Source of the DNA: Ptychodera flava
Lineage: Eukaryota; Hemichordata; Enteropneusta; Ptychoderidae
NCBI RefSeq assembly: GCF_041260155.1
Contig: NC_091932.1
Coordinates: 7,809,001 to 7,873,000 of the forward strand
Direction: 5' to 3'
DNA length: 64,000 nucleotides
The notes beneath the pieces are model-generated. The model was not told where the DNA came from, made no database searches, and was given only the letters and a program-made list of their open reading frames with translations. Shown here in pieces: positions 1-12,365 of this stretch (positions are counted from its first letter, which is position 1; the number at the start of each line of letters is the position of its first letter). Position numbers and translations under genes: made by a program.

Positions 1-1208
1 AGTGTGCTAAATCATAAGTTTGCATGGTTATAAATACGCCCTACAATTATTTTGTTATTTCAAAATAGTTTCCTAAATAATAGTTACAGCTGGTTGTGTA
101 CTCAATATAATGGAGGAAAAGGGGAACGTTTCTTTGTGTCTTTTAATGATCTGATCATTTAAGCATACGGAGAATCTGAGTGCACTTCTCTGTCGCACTG
201 AACGAATATAGTGTTACCATTTTGTGTAAATAAATAATCTTATGAACAAATATTGTGAAGAGAATAGTAGAAATGCATAACGTTACTCAGCAGCTTGCAT
301 TTTCCCAAAAGAATCGTAAAGAATCACTCAGGAAATATATTCATCGCCAAAATCGGTCAAACAAAAATGATCGAAAATTTTTCAGCCATCCAAGAAAAGA
401 TATTCAGGAAGACGGGGCAAACATTTTGTTTTGCAGAATGGTATTTCCTGGACCAAACACAAAGCCGAAAAATGTCTAGCTTCAACATGCAATGAAAGTT
501 TTCCCATTATTTCAAACAAAACTTCGTACCGAAAATTGGCATTACCATTTAATTAATTGCGAAGGAGCATTTTTACTAAATATCGTAATAAAAAGTTGCA
601 CTAAATATGTAAAACTTTAAATATTTATTCAATCTATGAATTCAAGCTATTCAAACGATTTCAAAATAATTGCCACAAATAGGTGTAACTGCTGTTTATT
701 TTCTCGAGTGTTATGACAGTCTTCCACTGATTTATTTTGTGTGAATTAATGGAATGTAAGATAAAACCTGAATGACGAAGATTACTCACCGTTACTTTTT
801 TGGCCGACAAGGTAGGGCAAAATAAATCAATTGTTCCTCGTAACCACCGCTTCTACTTTAGCATATTTGTACTAATATCGGTTAATATATTTCGGCATTG
901 CAATTATTTAGTGCTTCATTTAGTCTATTTAGTTTTTAAATCAGCGGGTCTTCAAATAAGAGTTACGTATGATGTCAAGGCAGGACCAATAAGTTCAATA
1001 ACGTCAGTATTCTCACCAGGGACAACGCCCAGGAGTCGACTTTCAACTGCATCGTGAGTATTATTAATTTGATCACCAACATTCGACGTGAGGACCGCCA
1101 ATTAGTTCCAACGACATTGCTCAGCGTTATTTCGGATGATCCATTAGAAGATTTGTTCATTAAATTCTGATATGTGATAAAAGGTGCATCGGTTGGAACG
1201 AGAGGTGC
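1..1208. other. non-genic stretch
   Basis: AT-rich sequence with only short, unrelated open frames in several registers. I see no domain, splice-supported exon or RNA gene in it. Confidence 0.6.
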
Positions 1209-1257
1209 ATTGAAACACGGTCCCTCCACAAAATGTGTGGAGGGACCGTGATTGAAA
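1209..1257. repeat. 35-bp hairpin flanked by 7-bp direct repeats
   Basis: Perfect 15-bp inverted arms at 1216-1230 (CACGGTCCCTCCACA) and 1236-1250, separated by a 5-base loop. The hairpin is bracketed by the direct repeat ATTGAAA at 1209-1215 and 1251-1257. This has the layout of a very small fold-back insertion with a target-site duplication. A chance palindrome or a replication template switch is possible, but the flanking repeat argues for insertion. Confidence 0.7.
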
Positions 1258-3879
1258 ATATCATATTAAAGAAAACGCGTGGTTTGAGGTGTCCCTCAGG
1301 TTCAAAGTGTCTTCTCAGTCAGCGTGTACAGGCATTCAACGACCGGGCGAATGAAATGTGAAAAACCTCAAATGTTATACAGACCCAACCTTGAGAACGT
1401 TTAAAGAGACAATGTTGCAATTGCTTTACTTTTAGAACATTTTGTTGTACATTTCTTACAGTTTTTTCCTTCTTGCATCATTTGTACATGCTTAGACTTT
1501 GTGTTGTGAACACTGTCTGTATATGTAATAATATGATTGGCAGTTGGACTTCACATTGCTCGTATAATTTGATGGGTAGTTTGTAAAATATTGACTCCAA
1601 GTCATTGGTAACGATGTAACTAGTGTGAGACAATGCTGGTTCGTAAAAAATCCCCTCGTTGTCTCTGTACCTTTGTCAAAAACCCAAGGAACAATAATTA
1701 TTTTCTCTCTGGCCTACAGCCTTAAATGTATTTTCAGGAACTGGTGATTATACCGCTTACAATATCAACAGGATAGAAATTTCGGACGTGGAAAAACGCA
1801 AGGCTTAATTTTCAGTTGTCAAACTATGCATCCTCTAAAATCGACAAATATTATATATTTTACCGTCGATATAAATTGTCCAACAAGTGTAATTTATGTA
1901 TGATAGCATTCTCTAATGAGTCTTAATTAAGTTTCATTACTGTGATTTCATTAGAATAGATGGTGTTGCGATTTACACTTATATGTATAATGTCTTCTTC
2001 AAAATTTAGCTTCTGCCCTTCCTCTTGAAAATTTTGAAACGACTTCATGTTACTTTGTGTGCACAATCTCCATGCCTCGTGAGCTGTACTCGCCACATAT
2101 GTATCACAAACATTCCATATGATTGAAAACTACAAAGTGTTGCACAAGTTCGAAAATCAGTAAGCGTAAGGAAATAACAGAATGGCATGTCTTAATGTAG
2201 CTATACCCTACATTTGATGTAAGTTGGAAATCGTATCCCATTTAAATCTTTAATCATCAAGGACATATTACATATTTTGCTAATCTGACAAAGATTGCAA
2301 TAAAAACGCAAAGGAAAAATTGGTATTTAATGAATATAAAAACATAAAGCTATTGAATTTGTTTTTAACATCTGTCAATTAATCCTGGGAGTTGTAACTA
2401 AAATACTAAGAGAGCGTGTATCACAATATTACTAGATGTTTGAATATGTGCCCTGTGAAGTTCATTGTTACCAAGTTAATAGCTTGAGAGACCGTGATAT
2501 CCTAACTCCCATCATATGCTTCCGTACTCCCCTCTTAGTACAGCTGTTGGAAACGTGAATACAAGTCTTGTTACGGAGATAACTCGTACCTACAGAACTT
2601 TCCTCGCTTTATCCGGTTCAAAGGTTGATATATTATACGTAAGTCGTCTTTATGATATCGAACAGCTATATGTTAATTGGAAACAGAGACAAACAACTCA
2701 ATCTTGATGGTAATTAGCACCCAAGTGTAACCTCATCTACATACAACCTTGAAGTTTAAGGCTAGACATATCTAAAAATATCTGTTGTTTTCAATAGTGG
2801 TTGATTAATTGGGTGGAAGTTTTTGTATAGGTGCTTTTTGTCATCAGCGGGCTCTTCTGTAAGCACCTTTGTCGATATGTAGCTGCTACATTTCAGAATA
2901 AAGAGTTTTAATTATGGAGACGCAGAGTCTCTACTCTGTTCATGTATACCGACCTCTCGCGTGGCAATTCCCCTATGGCAGACAAAAGTGAACCGTAATA
3001 GCCTACCTATCAAAGTTCAATGTGAAATCAACGCTAAGTTGGTCAAGTTTTGTCACAAAGTCTTGTAATGTAAAATATTATAATTACTATTAATTAAGGT
3101 TGTATATAGTCGAAGATTTTGAAATCACTGAATAAAGGTGAATTGTTCTATGATGGTTTGTTGCACTGGAACAATTTTCTATTGAAACCAACAAAGTTGA
3201 CCTATATTCATCGGACAGTCAAGCTTTTGACGGATTCTTGAATGTACAACACTACAGTTTGTGTGTGGTCGTTGTCTGTATTCAGTAATACAAGGTCTTT
3301 GGCCCATCATACTTTACAGATTGATAAGAGAAAAACAAATGACAGGAAAGCTATAAATTTAAATTCAATGTACATGTCGTTCACCTCCTTTTTCAATCGC
3401 ATTGAATGAAATACAAAGGCAGCTCAACGTTGTACAGTAGCTTCATCATCAGCGACCATCTGTTGAATAAATGTTCTTTCATTCAAAAGGTCGATTAAAA
3501 TAATTTACAGGAATATTAATTCTCTGATTATCACAAAAGGGCAAAACAAAAAGGTGAGGGTATAATCTACAAATTGGTAGCGATCACATGATGAATTAAT
3601 TAGTGTTGTAAAAAATAGTAGGACCGAGGTGTCCAGCTTTGTCCAGATTTAGTAGAATGTTTTTGTTTTGTATTTGAAGGCCATGTTGTACTTTTTCGGA
3701 CAGTTATTCACTAATTTCAACTCGTTTTGAGTCCCACTTCAAACGATTGAAATTGTCAGTCAATCTAGCGAAGAAGAAAATTCTACTTTTCAAAGGAGTT
3801 GGTTGCTTTCAAAAGTTGAAAAATTGCTCTTTAATTGTGAAAGAGTTAAAACGGTCTAGTATTGTAAATTCCTAGGTAT
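1258..3879. other. non-genic stretch
   Basis: No supported gene. Open frames are short (the longest, at 2516-2707, has 63 residues and no recognisable motif). Base composition is uniformly AT-rich. Confidence 0.6.
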
Positions 3880-4330
3880 CATGTCATTATGTAGGCTGCA
3901 ATGGTCAATAGCAACAAAAACTTTGTCTCAACAATCGAGGAAAGCTTTCATAAGTATTCGTAAAACTGCTAAGAAAATCGATACGCTTAACCATAATTAA
4001 TTTGAAATGTTCGACACTTTTATTTTACCCATTTTAGCATACGGTTCTGCGGTTTGGGATTCGAATAATATGAAAGCTTGGAGAGAATACGGCATTACAA
4101 ACGCCTCAAAGTAGATACCCAAGGAAGAACTTCTACATGTCACATAACAATGATCAATCTGCTGTTAGATCAAAACCAAAGTGAGTGCGAAACGTATAAA
4201 AAATTTATTGTATTTATGTAACTTAAGTTACATGATTTACAGGACAGACAAGAAATAGATGATGTTGATTCTTTCATGAAAACTTTCGTTCAGAGGATTA
4301 AAAATATTTTGATGGTAATTGAATGGTTAA
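3880..4330 (+). mobile_element. decayed LINE reverse-transcriptase C-terminal fragment
   Basis: Conceptual translation, after allowing stops and shifts, gives a run containing FDTFILPILAYGSAVWD, the thumb/post-RT signature of non-LTR retrotransposons (F...ILPIL.YGSE.WG). Further on comes a segment reading DRQEIDDVDSFMKTF, typical of the region before the C-terminus in the same LINE group. In-frame stops show that it is dead. It resembles the corresponding region of the minus-strand element at 6195-9400. The 5' end and tail are not visible. Confidence 0.6.
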
Positions 4331-6194
4331 ATTTGCTTTTAAGATAACTTTTTATGGTAAAGACAATTTAAGTTTTCCATTGAGATAGTAAACTATTTAT
4401 TACATAACTCGTATATCGAACGTCGCGCGCTTCTTAGGATTCAATGGTTACTCGTTGGTGACGTCGCTGGCCGCATAGTCATCATTAGACTGAAAGCGAA
4501 CCTGAATTATTTTCAACTTGACAACTTTTGGATGTAAAAATGTTGAAGTTTCATGTTTAGCTTAAGAAATCCTTTTTTTTAAATTGTGCATAAAACGTTC
4601 ATAAGCCGCATAACAGCAGCTTAAATAGATCAATGCGCCATTCGGTGATTAAAATCATTCAATTTTTAACGGATTTTCGTGTAGACGGAAATAAAGCATT
4701 TGATTATCATTTGCCAATAAACGTAATTATTTTGAGTGAAAACCAAACAAGGGACTACGTACCCTCGGGGCAGGAGACCATTTGTCCTCCTTACATCGGG
4801 CAAAAGATCTCCTATTATCGGGCACATAGTCCCATGTTCGGGCTATAATGTATAATATTTTCCGTTAAAATCACCGTACAAACCTGTATAATTGTTCAGT
4901 TTCGTTCTTCTTCCAATCACTTGCCGGTTGAGCGTGATGTAAATTTTGGAATACATACAGATCAAAATTATGTTTGTTAATATAAAAAGAAACAAAAAGT
5001 ACTTAACATACAACCTTTATGTACACCGATAGGACAATCAAAATAATCAGTATCGAGATTATTTATGAGCACACATAATTTTACAATTGTGTACAATGCT
5101 TGAAACGTCCTTAACATCTGTCTTTAGAACCAAAGGAATTTCATTGTTTCTCTTTTGACACACGTTACATAATGGAAAACTCTGTCTTACTGGTATGAAC
5201 TATCTGGAACATATTTTGTATCACCATCTCTTATGTAATCCTGTTCTTCACCTGTTCAGACATTCAAATTACCATTTTACCACGTAAACCTCAGGAACCG
5301 TTGCAATTAATTTTCAAGTACCGTAGTACTACACCACTAGGGCGAAAGACTTCCGTAAACAGAAGAGGACGGCGGAGATGCAACAGACAGAACATCTCTG
5401 TTCAAATTAAAATATATTGCCTTCAAATAAAAGAAAAACACAATCAAGAAGAATTGTTTTGTATTGCTTGGTGATGCGGGCGTTAGCTGTTTACTGTCTT
5501 TTTTTTTACATTTGAGCAAGTAATCGAACTTGATTATTGATTATAGTTATAACGTGGCATGTTTGAAGTATTTTTTCAATTCCTCCAGGATGTCTAGCAA
5601 GTCTTGCGACTGTCCTCCGAGTTCTATTTATAATTTGAAAGCCTGGAAAGCCGTGAACTAAATTATTTCATTTTCTACACATGTCTCCACAAAAGAGTAA
5701 AAACATCAAATGACATGGCATAATTTGAAACATCAAAAGACTGGAACTTAGACTTCAAGCTTTGTACATTCCATGAAAAGAAGCTAATACATTTTGGGCA
5801 GTGGCAAAATCCCTAATCTACCTACCTCGAATATGAGACTGCAACCGAGTACGTGGACGATCATGAAGTCTGGATGTACTGGCTTTTAAATTTCTGATTG
5901 CTTATCTTGAATCTCCCTGTACAAGTTTTTTCAGTAACTATTAATCTGCCCTTTTTATAATATATGTGATATTACCCTGCTTCCTCCAATCCGCAACAGT
6001 GTTCTTGCAGTTTTATCGAATCGTTCCCGATCCAAAATCCGATGTCCTTCATCATTTGTCGCGCAGTTAGGCGACGACTTTGTTATCCCCATGATGAAGC
6101 TTCGTCACTATGGCCATTGTTTATCTTTCAACTGAACTGGGACACGATGAGCTCTTATAGTGTCTATTGTTATAAAACTATAATTTATTGCTTT
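4331..6194. other. non-genic stretch
   Basis: No supported gene. It contains the quasi-palindrome listed separately at 4751-4833. The other open frames (for example 4633-4848 and 5337-5519) have no recognisable motif. Confidence 0.55.
4751..4833. repeat. imperfect fold-back, about 83 bp
   Basis: The left end GGGACTACGTACCC and the right end GGGCACATAGTCCC are inverted copies with two mismatches. The interior repeats the words GGGCA and TCTCCT/AGGAGA in inverted order. No clear target-site duplication was found. Confidence 0.45.
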
Positions 6195-9100
6195 TCAAGG
6201 TCTCCGGCCCATATGCAAAAACAGAGAGCAAAGTAAGCTAATAAATTGTAGATGTTGCAAAAGGTTTAATGCAAACGTGATAATTGAAGATCCCAGTTCC
6301 ATAGCCTTGAAGACATATTTACAGGGATTGGTTAATCGCTCTGTGTCAGACAGAGACATTAATGTTTGAATTTTATTAAGCTTTGGTTCCTTATATGCGA
6401 AAATTGGTAGGAACACATTCCTAAGAGAGTTACATAGAACAGATTAAAAGAAAATGATAATTCGTCCTCGACTGCTTCTGATTTACATAATTTACATACT
6501 CAGAAATGTGAATTGATCCCATCATGGCGTCCTACTTCAATTTGTAGGAGACGATAAGCACCGAAAGCTGATGTTGCCTATGTATGCCTCCCTAACCGGT
6601 CTTAATTAAGCAACATACAATATGCCTGACGAGGAAGTCTATGCGGTGACACAGTAGTTTTACCCAATAACTAACACAACGTTTTGCCGTTGTAACAAAA
6701 ATACATACTAGCCGTCCGCACTCTCCGAGCACTGCCTCATTTCTTGTATTTTGACTGACAGAAAGTAAACGACGGCACCTTTTTCTCGGTACTTTTTCAA
6801 TTACGTCGTAGTACTGTGGTCCCCATATTTCGTAGCCATAACATACAATGGGCATAAATTTGAGTCAAAAACTTTAAAATGAGATTTAAATGAAAAACTA
6901 CCTAATCTACGACTTGCACTAAGGAAATGATTGAGAGACTTATTGGCTTGTCCTACTAACGTTGACACTGCGCATGGGCAAGTGTTACGTGATTAAAGGA
7001 CCAAACCCAGATATTTGTAGTACGCGACGACTTCGATCTCGGCATTGTTGAAAAGCCAATTTTCATGCGTCGTACGGTGACCCGCTTTACGAAAGATCAC
7101 TATCTTTGTTTGTCAAGGTTGACAAACATGCGGCATTTTTACAGAACTGTGAGTGGACATTAATTAATTTCTGTAACTAACGTACAGAATTTGCAAAAAT
7201 TACAATGTCGTCTGCATACAGTAAACAGAGGTCATAAATATCTCGTGTGAGTTGAATGCCCATTCTCCCGGTATTTATAAACGTGGAATTAGGTTCTTCG
7301 GTAAAAACGAGAATAGTATAAGACTTAATATACACCCTTGTCTCACACCAGCCAAACATTTAAAATAATCAGAAGTTACATTCATAGCTTTAACACAAAC
7401 TTTAACATTGCTGTACATTGAGTTTAAGATGCAGTACATATTTCCATTTACCCCAAGAGACTTCAACTTATACATTAGGAGAGAGTGGTTCACTCTCGAA
7501 AGCTCTAGAGAAGTCCACAAACAGGCAGTTAAGTTTCCCATTTTTAAAGATTAAATACTTCCGAATAATTGCATAAAGTACAAAAACGTTGTCGACAGAC
7601 TAGTGCTGTGGGTTTTTCGACATCCGGCCTGGCAGTCAGAGAGGACATTAGTCACCGGTTCAAAATTGACATAAATTTTTCCCAAATGAATTTAGGAGAG
7701 AAATTACCCTATAGTTATCGGCGTCACGTTTATGACCTTTTCTTAAACGAGGAATGATGACAGTAGAGGCCCATTCCAAAGGAAAGACGCCAGAATCCAA
7801 AATAAAATAAAGCAGCTCCTCTAAGATTAGTATAATTACATCTGATGATAATTTATAAAACTCGTTCGGTATACCATCGGGGCCAGGGGATTACGAATTT
7901 TTAAGTTTGGCAAGACTGAAATATTTCTTCCTCAGTAATTCTTGAGTTGATGAGATGGGTGGAATCTCTATCGTAATTATGTAAGTCATTTTGATTATTA
8001 GCGAATGCTTCAGCTTCCTCTTCTACACAGTACTATTCAAAAAAGTTATTGTCTGCTTCAAATCGACTAAGTTGTTGAAAACGTTATAAAATGCCAGTAC
8101 CACTTTTGAATATCAATATTATCAGTGTCAAGGGAGCTACTCCCTCGTCCGACCATTCTTTTCAAAATTAACCAAATATCTTTAGAACTTGTAGAGGAAG
8201 CTTCAAATAGCTGGTTTCTATTAAGATGTTGATACTCGTGTTTGGCTCTCTTACAAGTGTACTGAAAATCTATTTTGGTATCCATATATGAAGACAAGGC
8301 AGAAACCGAACTATTTTTTCTGAATATGTTCAATTTCTGATACATGTCCCGCTTAGCATTCTGGCATGTCTTATGAAACCAGGCTGACTGACTGTCTTTT
8401 TTCTTGTTCAAATGCGAACGACCATCAGACCCAGCGAACTGTAAAGCTTCGTTCAGGTTTGAAATTACATTACTTGTATTTTGCGTTGTATCTTTGGCTG
8501 CTTTTAGCAATAGTTAGCCATCAGCTGATACCAGCTTTTGTCGAAAAGAAACACTACATTGATCTGACCAGCGGTGTGATGGGGGATTGGAATCTGCAGC
8601 CCTGGTATGGTTTTGAAATCAGTGAATGGGGACAGTTTTGCATCTTAAATGACAGTTTAGAGGAAAATGGTCAGATTTTGACATGGGTGTGACATTGAGA
8701 TAATTCACATAACAAAGGAGATCAGAGGACATAGTAACATAGTCAAATTCACTACAGTCATTTGGGGTCACACATGTTACATTGCCATCGTTATCGTCAC
8801 ACATTCTACCATTTAAAATATGCATATCAAAACCTTTGCATAGTTGTGGCAGTGACCTTCCTTCCTCATTTACAGCTGTGTCTTTAGAATTACGTGGCAT
8901 GTGAAAGTTGTCAGGTTAATAGTGGACAAAATCGAGAGAAGATAATTCACAGAATTATCGACAATGAAATCCTCCCGAGAACCCGTTCTGGGGTTAAAAT
9001 CGCCTCCTAAAGTAATAAATGGATCTGGGTGTAAACTACAAATTTCTATCAATTGCTTCTCAAGCAAGTTAAATTTATCTGACATATCACTTGGTTTGAA

Positions 9101-9350
9101 GTAGCAGCAACCCAAAATAACATACCTTTGAAAAGGAAAAAGGGATTTGTGAAAATTGACAAACTTTATACAATTATCGATATTACATTGAACCCTGGCA
9201 ACTTTGTTTGCAATGCGATTGCTGACATAGACGGCAACACCACCACTAGAGGGCAACCTCTTAGACTACGCCTTGTCGCCGCAACGCTAAATGATTTAAA
9301 ATTTCTAGAGAATTAACATCATCATTGTCGGTACAAAATATTTCTATCAA
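6195..9350 (-). pseudogene. broken LINE ORF2 (endonuclease-reverse transcriptase)
   Basis: The coding remnants lie in at least six open pieces: 9256-8870, 8900-8619, 8510-8067, 7541-7275, 7359-7177 and 6855-6592. They would together encode the endonuclease and RT that nick the target and copy the RNA. The catalytic pairs are still legible (the Asp of FVDF and the YADD box), but frame changes between pieces rule out translation as one protein. The piece at 8510-8067 is the basic, helical linker between endonuclease and RT. Confidence 0.7.
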
Positions 9351-9400
9351 GCATAATCTTTACAGAAGTTGACGAACCCTGGAATATTCGTTTAGTTTTT
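6195..9400 (-). mobile_element. non-LTR retrotransposon (LINE), degenerate
   Basis: Read on the minus strand, the order is endonuclease, reverse transcriptase, C-terminal region. The apurinic-type endonuclease lies at about 9350-8620 and shows SGGVAVYVSNRIANKV, then LGGDFNPR, then SDHFPL. The RT follows, with FVDFSRAFE at about 7520-7480, GVRQGCILS at about 7325 and LLYADDIVIFA at about 7200. The C-terminal region has FMPIVCYGYEIWG at about 6830. Frameshifts and stops separate the blocks, so it is inactive. The 3' boundary near 6195 is where recognisable coding similarity ends. A clade assignment would need a database comparison. Confidence 0.75.
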
Positions 9401-9418
9401 AAACCCTAATGTTCCAAA

Positions 9419-9688
9419 TTAGGCAGGAAATGTCTTTCTGTTGGCCTTGACTACACCCTTATTGCGAACGATGGCTGCAACAATTTTTCCATCTGTTGTC
9501 TCGTCGACCTTATACACGGTTTTCTCTCCGTTTTCTGAGGCACATACCAGTTTATCGTAGCGCACGTGTGCTTTTACAGTTTTATCCTCGCCGCATATGG
9601 ATTTCCGGAACTGGATTAGTTTTGAAAGGATCGAGTGCAGCCTTTTCGAGAAATCTTCCCCAGTTTGAGTTGCGAAGTTGTTTGCGTT
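9419..9688 (-). pseudogene. 89-residue open frame, possible LINE ORF1 C-terminal remnant
   Basis: On the minus strand an uninterrupted frame runs from 9688 to the TAA at 9419-9421 with no ATG at its start. It is charged and contains KTVYKVDETTDGKIVAAIV. It lies directly upstream (in minus-strand sense) of the endonuclease of the 6195-9400 element and abuts the A-rich tail of the neighbouring LINE at 9690. The likeliest reading is the end of that element's ORF1. No domain was recognised. Confidence 0.35.
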
Positions 9689-9949
9689 TTAATTTTTTTT
9701 GAATTCTTTATTCCCATAAAAAATATTATGTAGGTGATTACAACATCCAATACAGTAGGAGTATACAATCAATGGAGAAAAGGGGTTGAAAATAGCTGTC
9801 TGCATGGCAACTAATCTAGTCCAACCCATGTAACTACATTTTATTAAATAGAACATATCACAGGGCATACTGTATAAGTCTGTCAAATCACCTCAACTCA
9901 TACAAGCGCATGTGGCCACAACTAAAATAAATAAACACCATCAATGTGA

Positions 9950-11600
9950 TTAACTTTCTGCTTTCAGAAAATATTTGTACTTCCGCTTAAAGTGTGACCT
10001 GCAATTAATATCTCTGATATTTAATGGTATACTGTTCCATAGTTTCGTTCCTGCAAATTTTAAACTGAATTGACCCAATCTATGTTTGATTTTTGGAATT
10101 ATAAGATCATTTCTAACATGTGAAGTGAGAATGATTAATTGGCGTAAAAAAGTCGCTAATTCTGTGGGCAACCTCTCGTGTAAAACGTCATGGACAAAAA
10201 CAGCCAATTGTAAACTATGTTGTTGGTATATATTTAAAATACCAAGTTTCTTGAATAATGGTTTTGATGATGAATTCCAATTACTGAAAGTTATGATTCG
10301 TCTATGCGTTTTTGTATTTTTAGAATCTCATTTAAGCGCGTTGGATATACAATCCCCCAAATTTCCAGACCATAAATAACATGTGAAAAACTATAGAGTT
10401 GTATAACGTGACAAGAACAGAACGCAAATGCAAAAATACTCCTGTTAACTTGTTAATTTTAGACTTGACAATAGAAATTTGCTGTTTCCATGACAGACAT
10501 TTATCAATAGTAACCCCGACAAAAAAGAACAGGTGACCTCAGAAATTGGTATATCATTTATGGTGAGTGTTCCAGCAGTGCAAATCTTATTCCTACTACC
10601 CGTTTTAATTAAATAATTTGTTTTGGTAAATTTCATTGTTAGTCTATATGCGGTACACCACTTATATTTGATACTGACACTATTTAAATCTATACAATCT
10701 TTCTTTTCAGAAGTGTGAAACAAGTTCGAATCATCGGCATATAACCGAAAGTCAAAGAAATCAGAAAACATACAAAATCGTTAATATAAATAAGGAATAA
10801 CGTAGGTCCTAAGATTGAGCCCTGTGGAACACCACAAGAAATTAGCCTTCTAGAAGAGAAGACACCCTTCATATCCACAAATTGATAACGAGAAGATAGA
10901 TAGCTTGTAAACCATCGGAGAGGGCACACCTCTTACACCATAATAATTCAGTTTTTTTTATAAGTACGTCATGGTTGATAGTATCGAACGTTTTTGAAAT
11001 GTTGATAAATAGACCTAAAATCGAGTTTCCTTTATCCATTTCATGTAAGAGGTATTGAACAAGGCTTATCAGAGAAATCTTAGTACTATGCTGTTTTCGA
11101 AATACATATTGATGATGATAAAATATATTATGATTCTCAAAACACTTTATAAGATTTTGTTGTTTACAATTCTTTCAAATATTTTGCTAATCAAAGGCAA
11201 AATAGAAATTGGCCTATAGTTTCCTATATGTTCTGTGTCTCCCTTCTTATAGATGGGAACAACACGAGCTATTTTCAAATCGTCAGGAAAAACACCATTT
11301 GATAATGATAAATTCAAAATATGACAAAGAAGTTCAGATATTTCACAGACAGAGTCCTGTAAAAGTTTCACACTAATATTATCATGGCCACAGGCCTTCC
11401 TGTTATCTAACAAATGAATCATTGAATATATTTCCCGCTCAGTTATACGGGCTGTAAAAAGAAAGAATTTGCAAGAGGAGCTCTCAAGTATGACATAAAA
11501 TTAACATCTGAGTGAGTTACATTCAGCTCACTTGCAAGCTTTCCACCAACAGGTACAAAGAAATTAATTATTGAAATCATCTGCCATGTTCTGTAATTCA
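9950..11600 (-). pseudogene. LINE reverse transcriptase, degenerate
   Basis: The pieces in order are: ACGHDNISVKLLQ and GNYRPISILPLISKIFERIV (11422-11147); a segment at about 11130-10940 containing the motif-A region; [13 protein letters not shown] (about 10840); YADDSNLF (about 10745); and the C-terminal block 10207-9950. In motif A the usual Asp codon is AAC (Asn) at 11001-11003 (LFINISKTFDTINH). Several frameshifts are present. The family copies its own RNA at the nicked target; this copy should be catalytically dead. Confidence 0.7.
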
Positions 11601-12192
11601 GTGTGGATCACAGTTTCATTTTCAGACACACTGTGTAGTTACGTTTGCGAGAGTCTTGTTTTTGTCTTTAAATTCTGACAACATGGCGGTTATTAGCTTT
11701 GCACCTCGTACTGGCTGTGTGTTCGTAATACGGTGGCACCGTTCAAATTGAATGTGGTCTTCAATTCTCAGATTATTGCGAATAACATTTTTGCTACTTT
11801 CTCTTCTGAAACTGACCAGCTTTCGTCAGGGTCTTCTTGACTTATACCATATAAAATCGAATTATTTCTCCGTGCCCTATTTTCCAAGTCATCTTCGTCT
11901 TTCTAAATTGTTCGTTTTCTCGTTGTAGATGTCTCAGGAACTGTTTCTTATCATTCAGAACTGATTGGTTTGTTTCAATGTCACTTACTTTCTTAGAATT
12001 TTGGTCCACTTCTTCTCTTATTTCTCTCATTTCATCCTCGATGTTATTCATCCTTGACTGCAGCTGGACAAGTTTGGTTTTCATTTTGTCAGTGTCACGG
12101 AGAACATGGTCTAATTTTAGTAAAATACCTTCTATGTCTTGTCTGGTTGCTGGTTCCGCGCCCGTACTTGTATCGCTTGAACGCAACTTTAG

Positions 12193-12216
12193 TGGCCCTT
12201 GATTCTTTTCAATGTT
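12193..12216 (-). other. degenerate 2A-like motif in LINE ORF1
   Basis: The minus strand encodes NIEKNQGP directly after the hydrophobic run CLTSLLVLS. Functional 2A sequences end D-x-E-x-N-P-G-P and cause a ribosome skip before the last proline. Here the spacing and the E, N, G and P are kept, but the first Asp is Asn and the first Pro is Gln. 2A-like sequences near the start of LINE ORFs are known from sea urchin and other invertebrate APE-type elements. With these substitutions, skipping is expected to be weak or absent. Confidence 0.6.
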
Positions 12217-12365
12217 GCTGAGAACCAGCAGGCTGGTGAGACATAGTTTTACAGCCAGCGACATCTGTGTGTTCACCAAAGGAATGAGCAGGGTGGCCAT
12301 CCTTGTCCGCTTTGCATTGCGTGTTGGATCTCCGCCAGCAAAGTTTCCAACTTTGCCACTGTATT

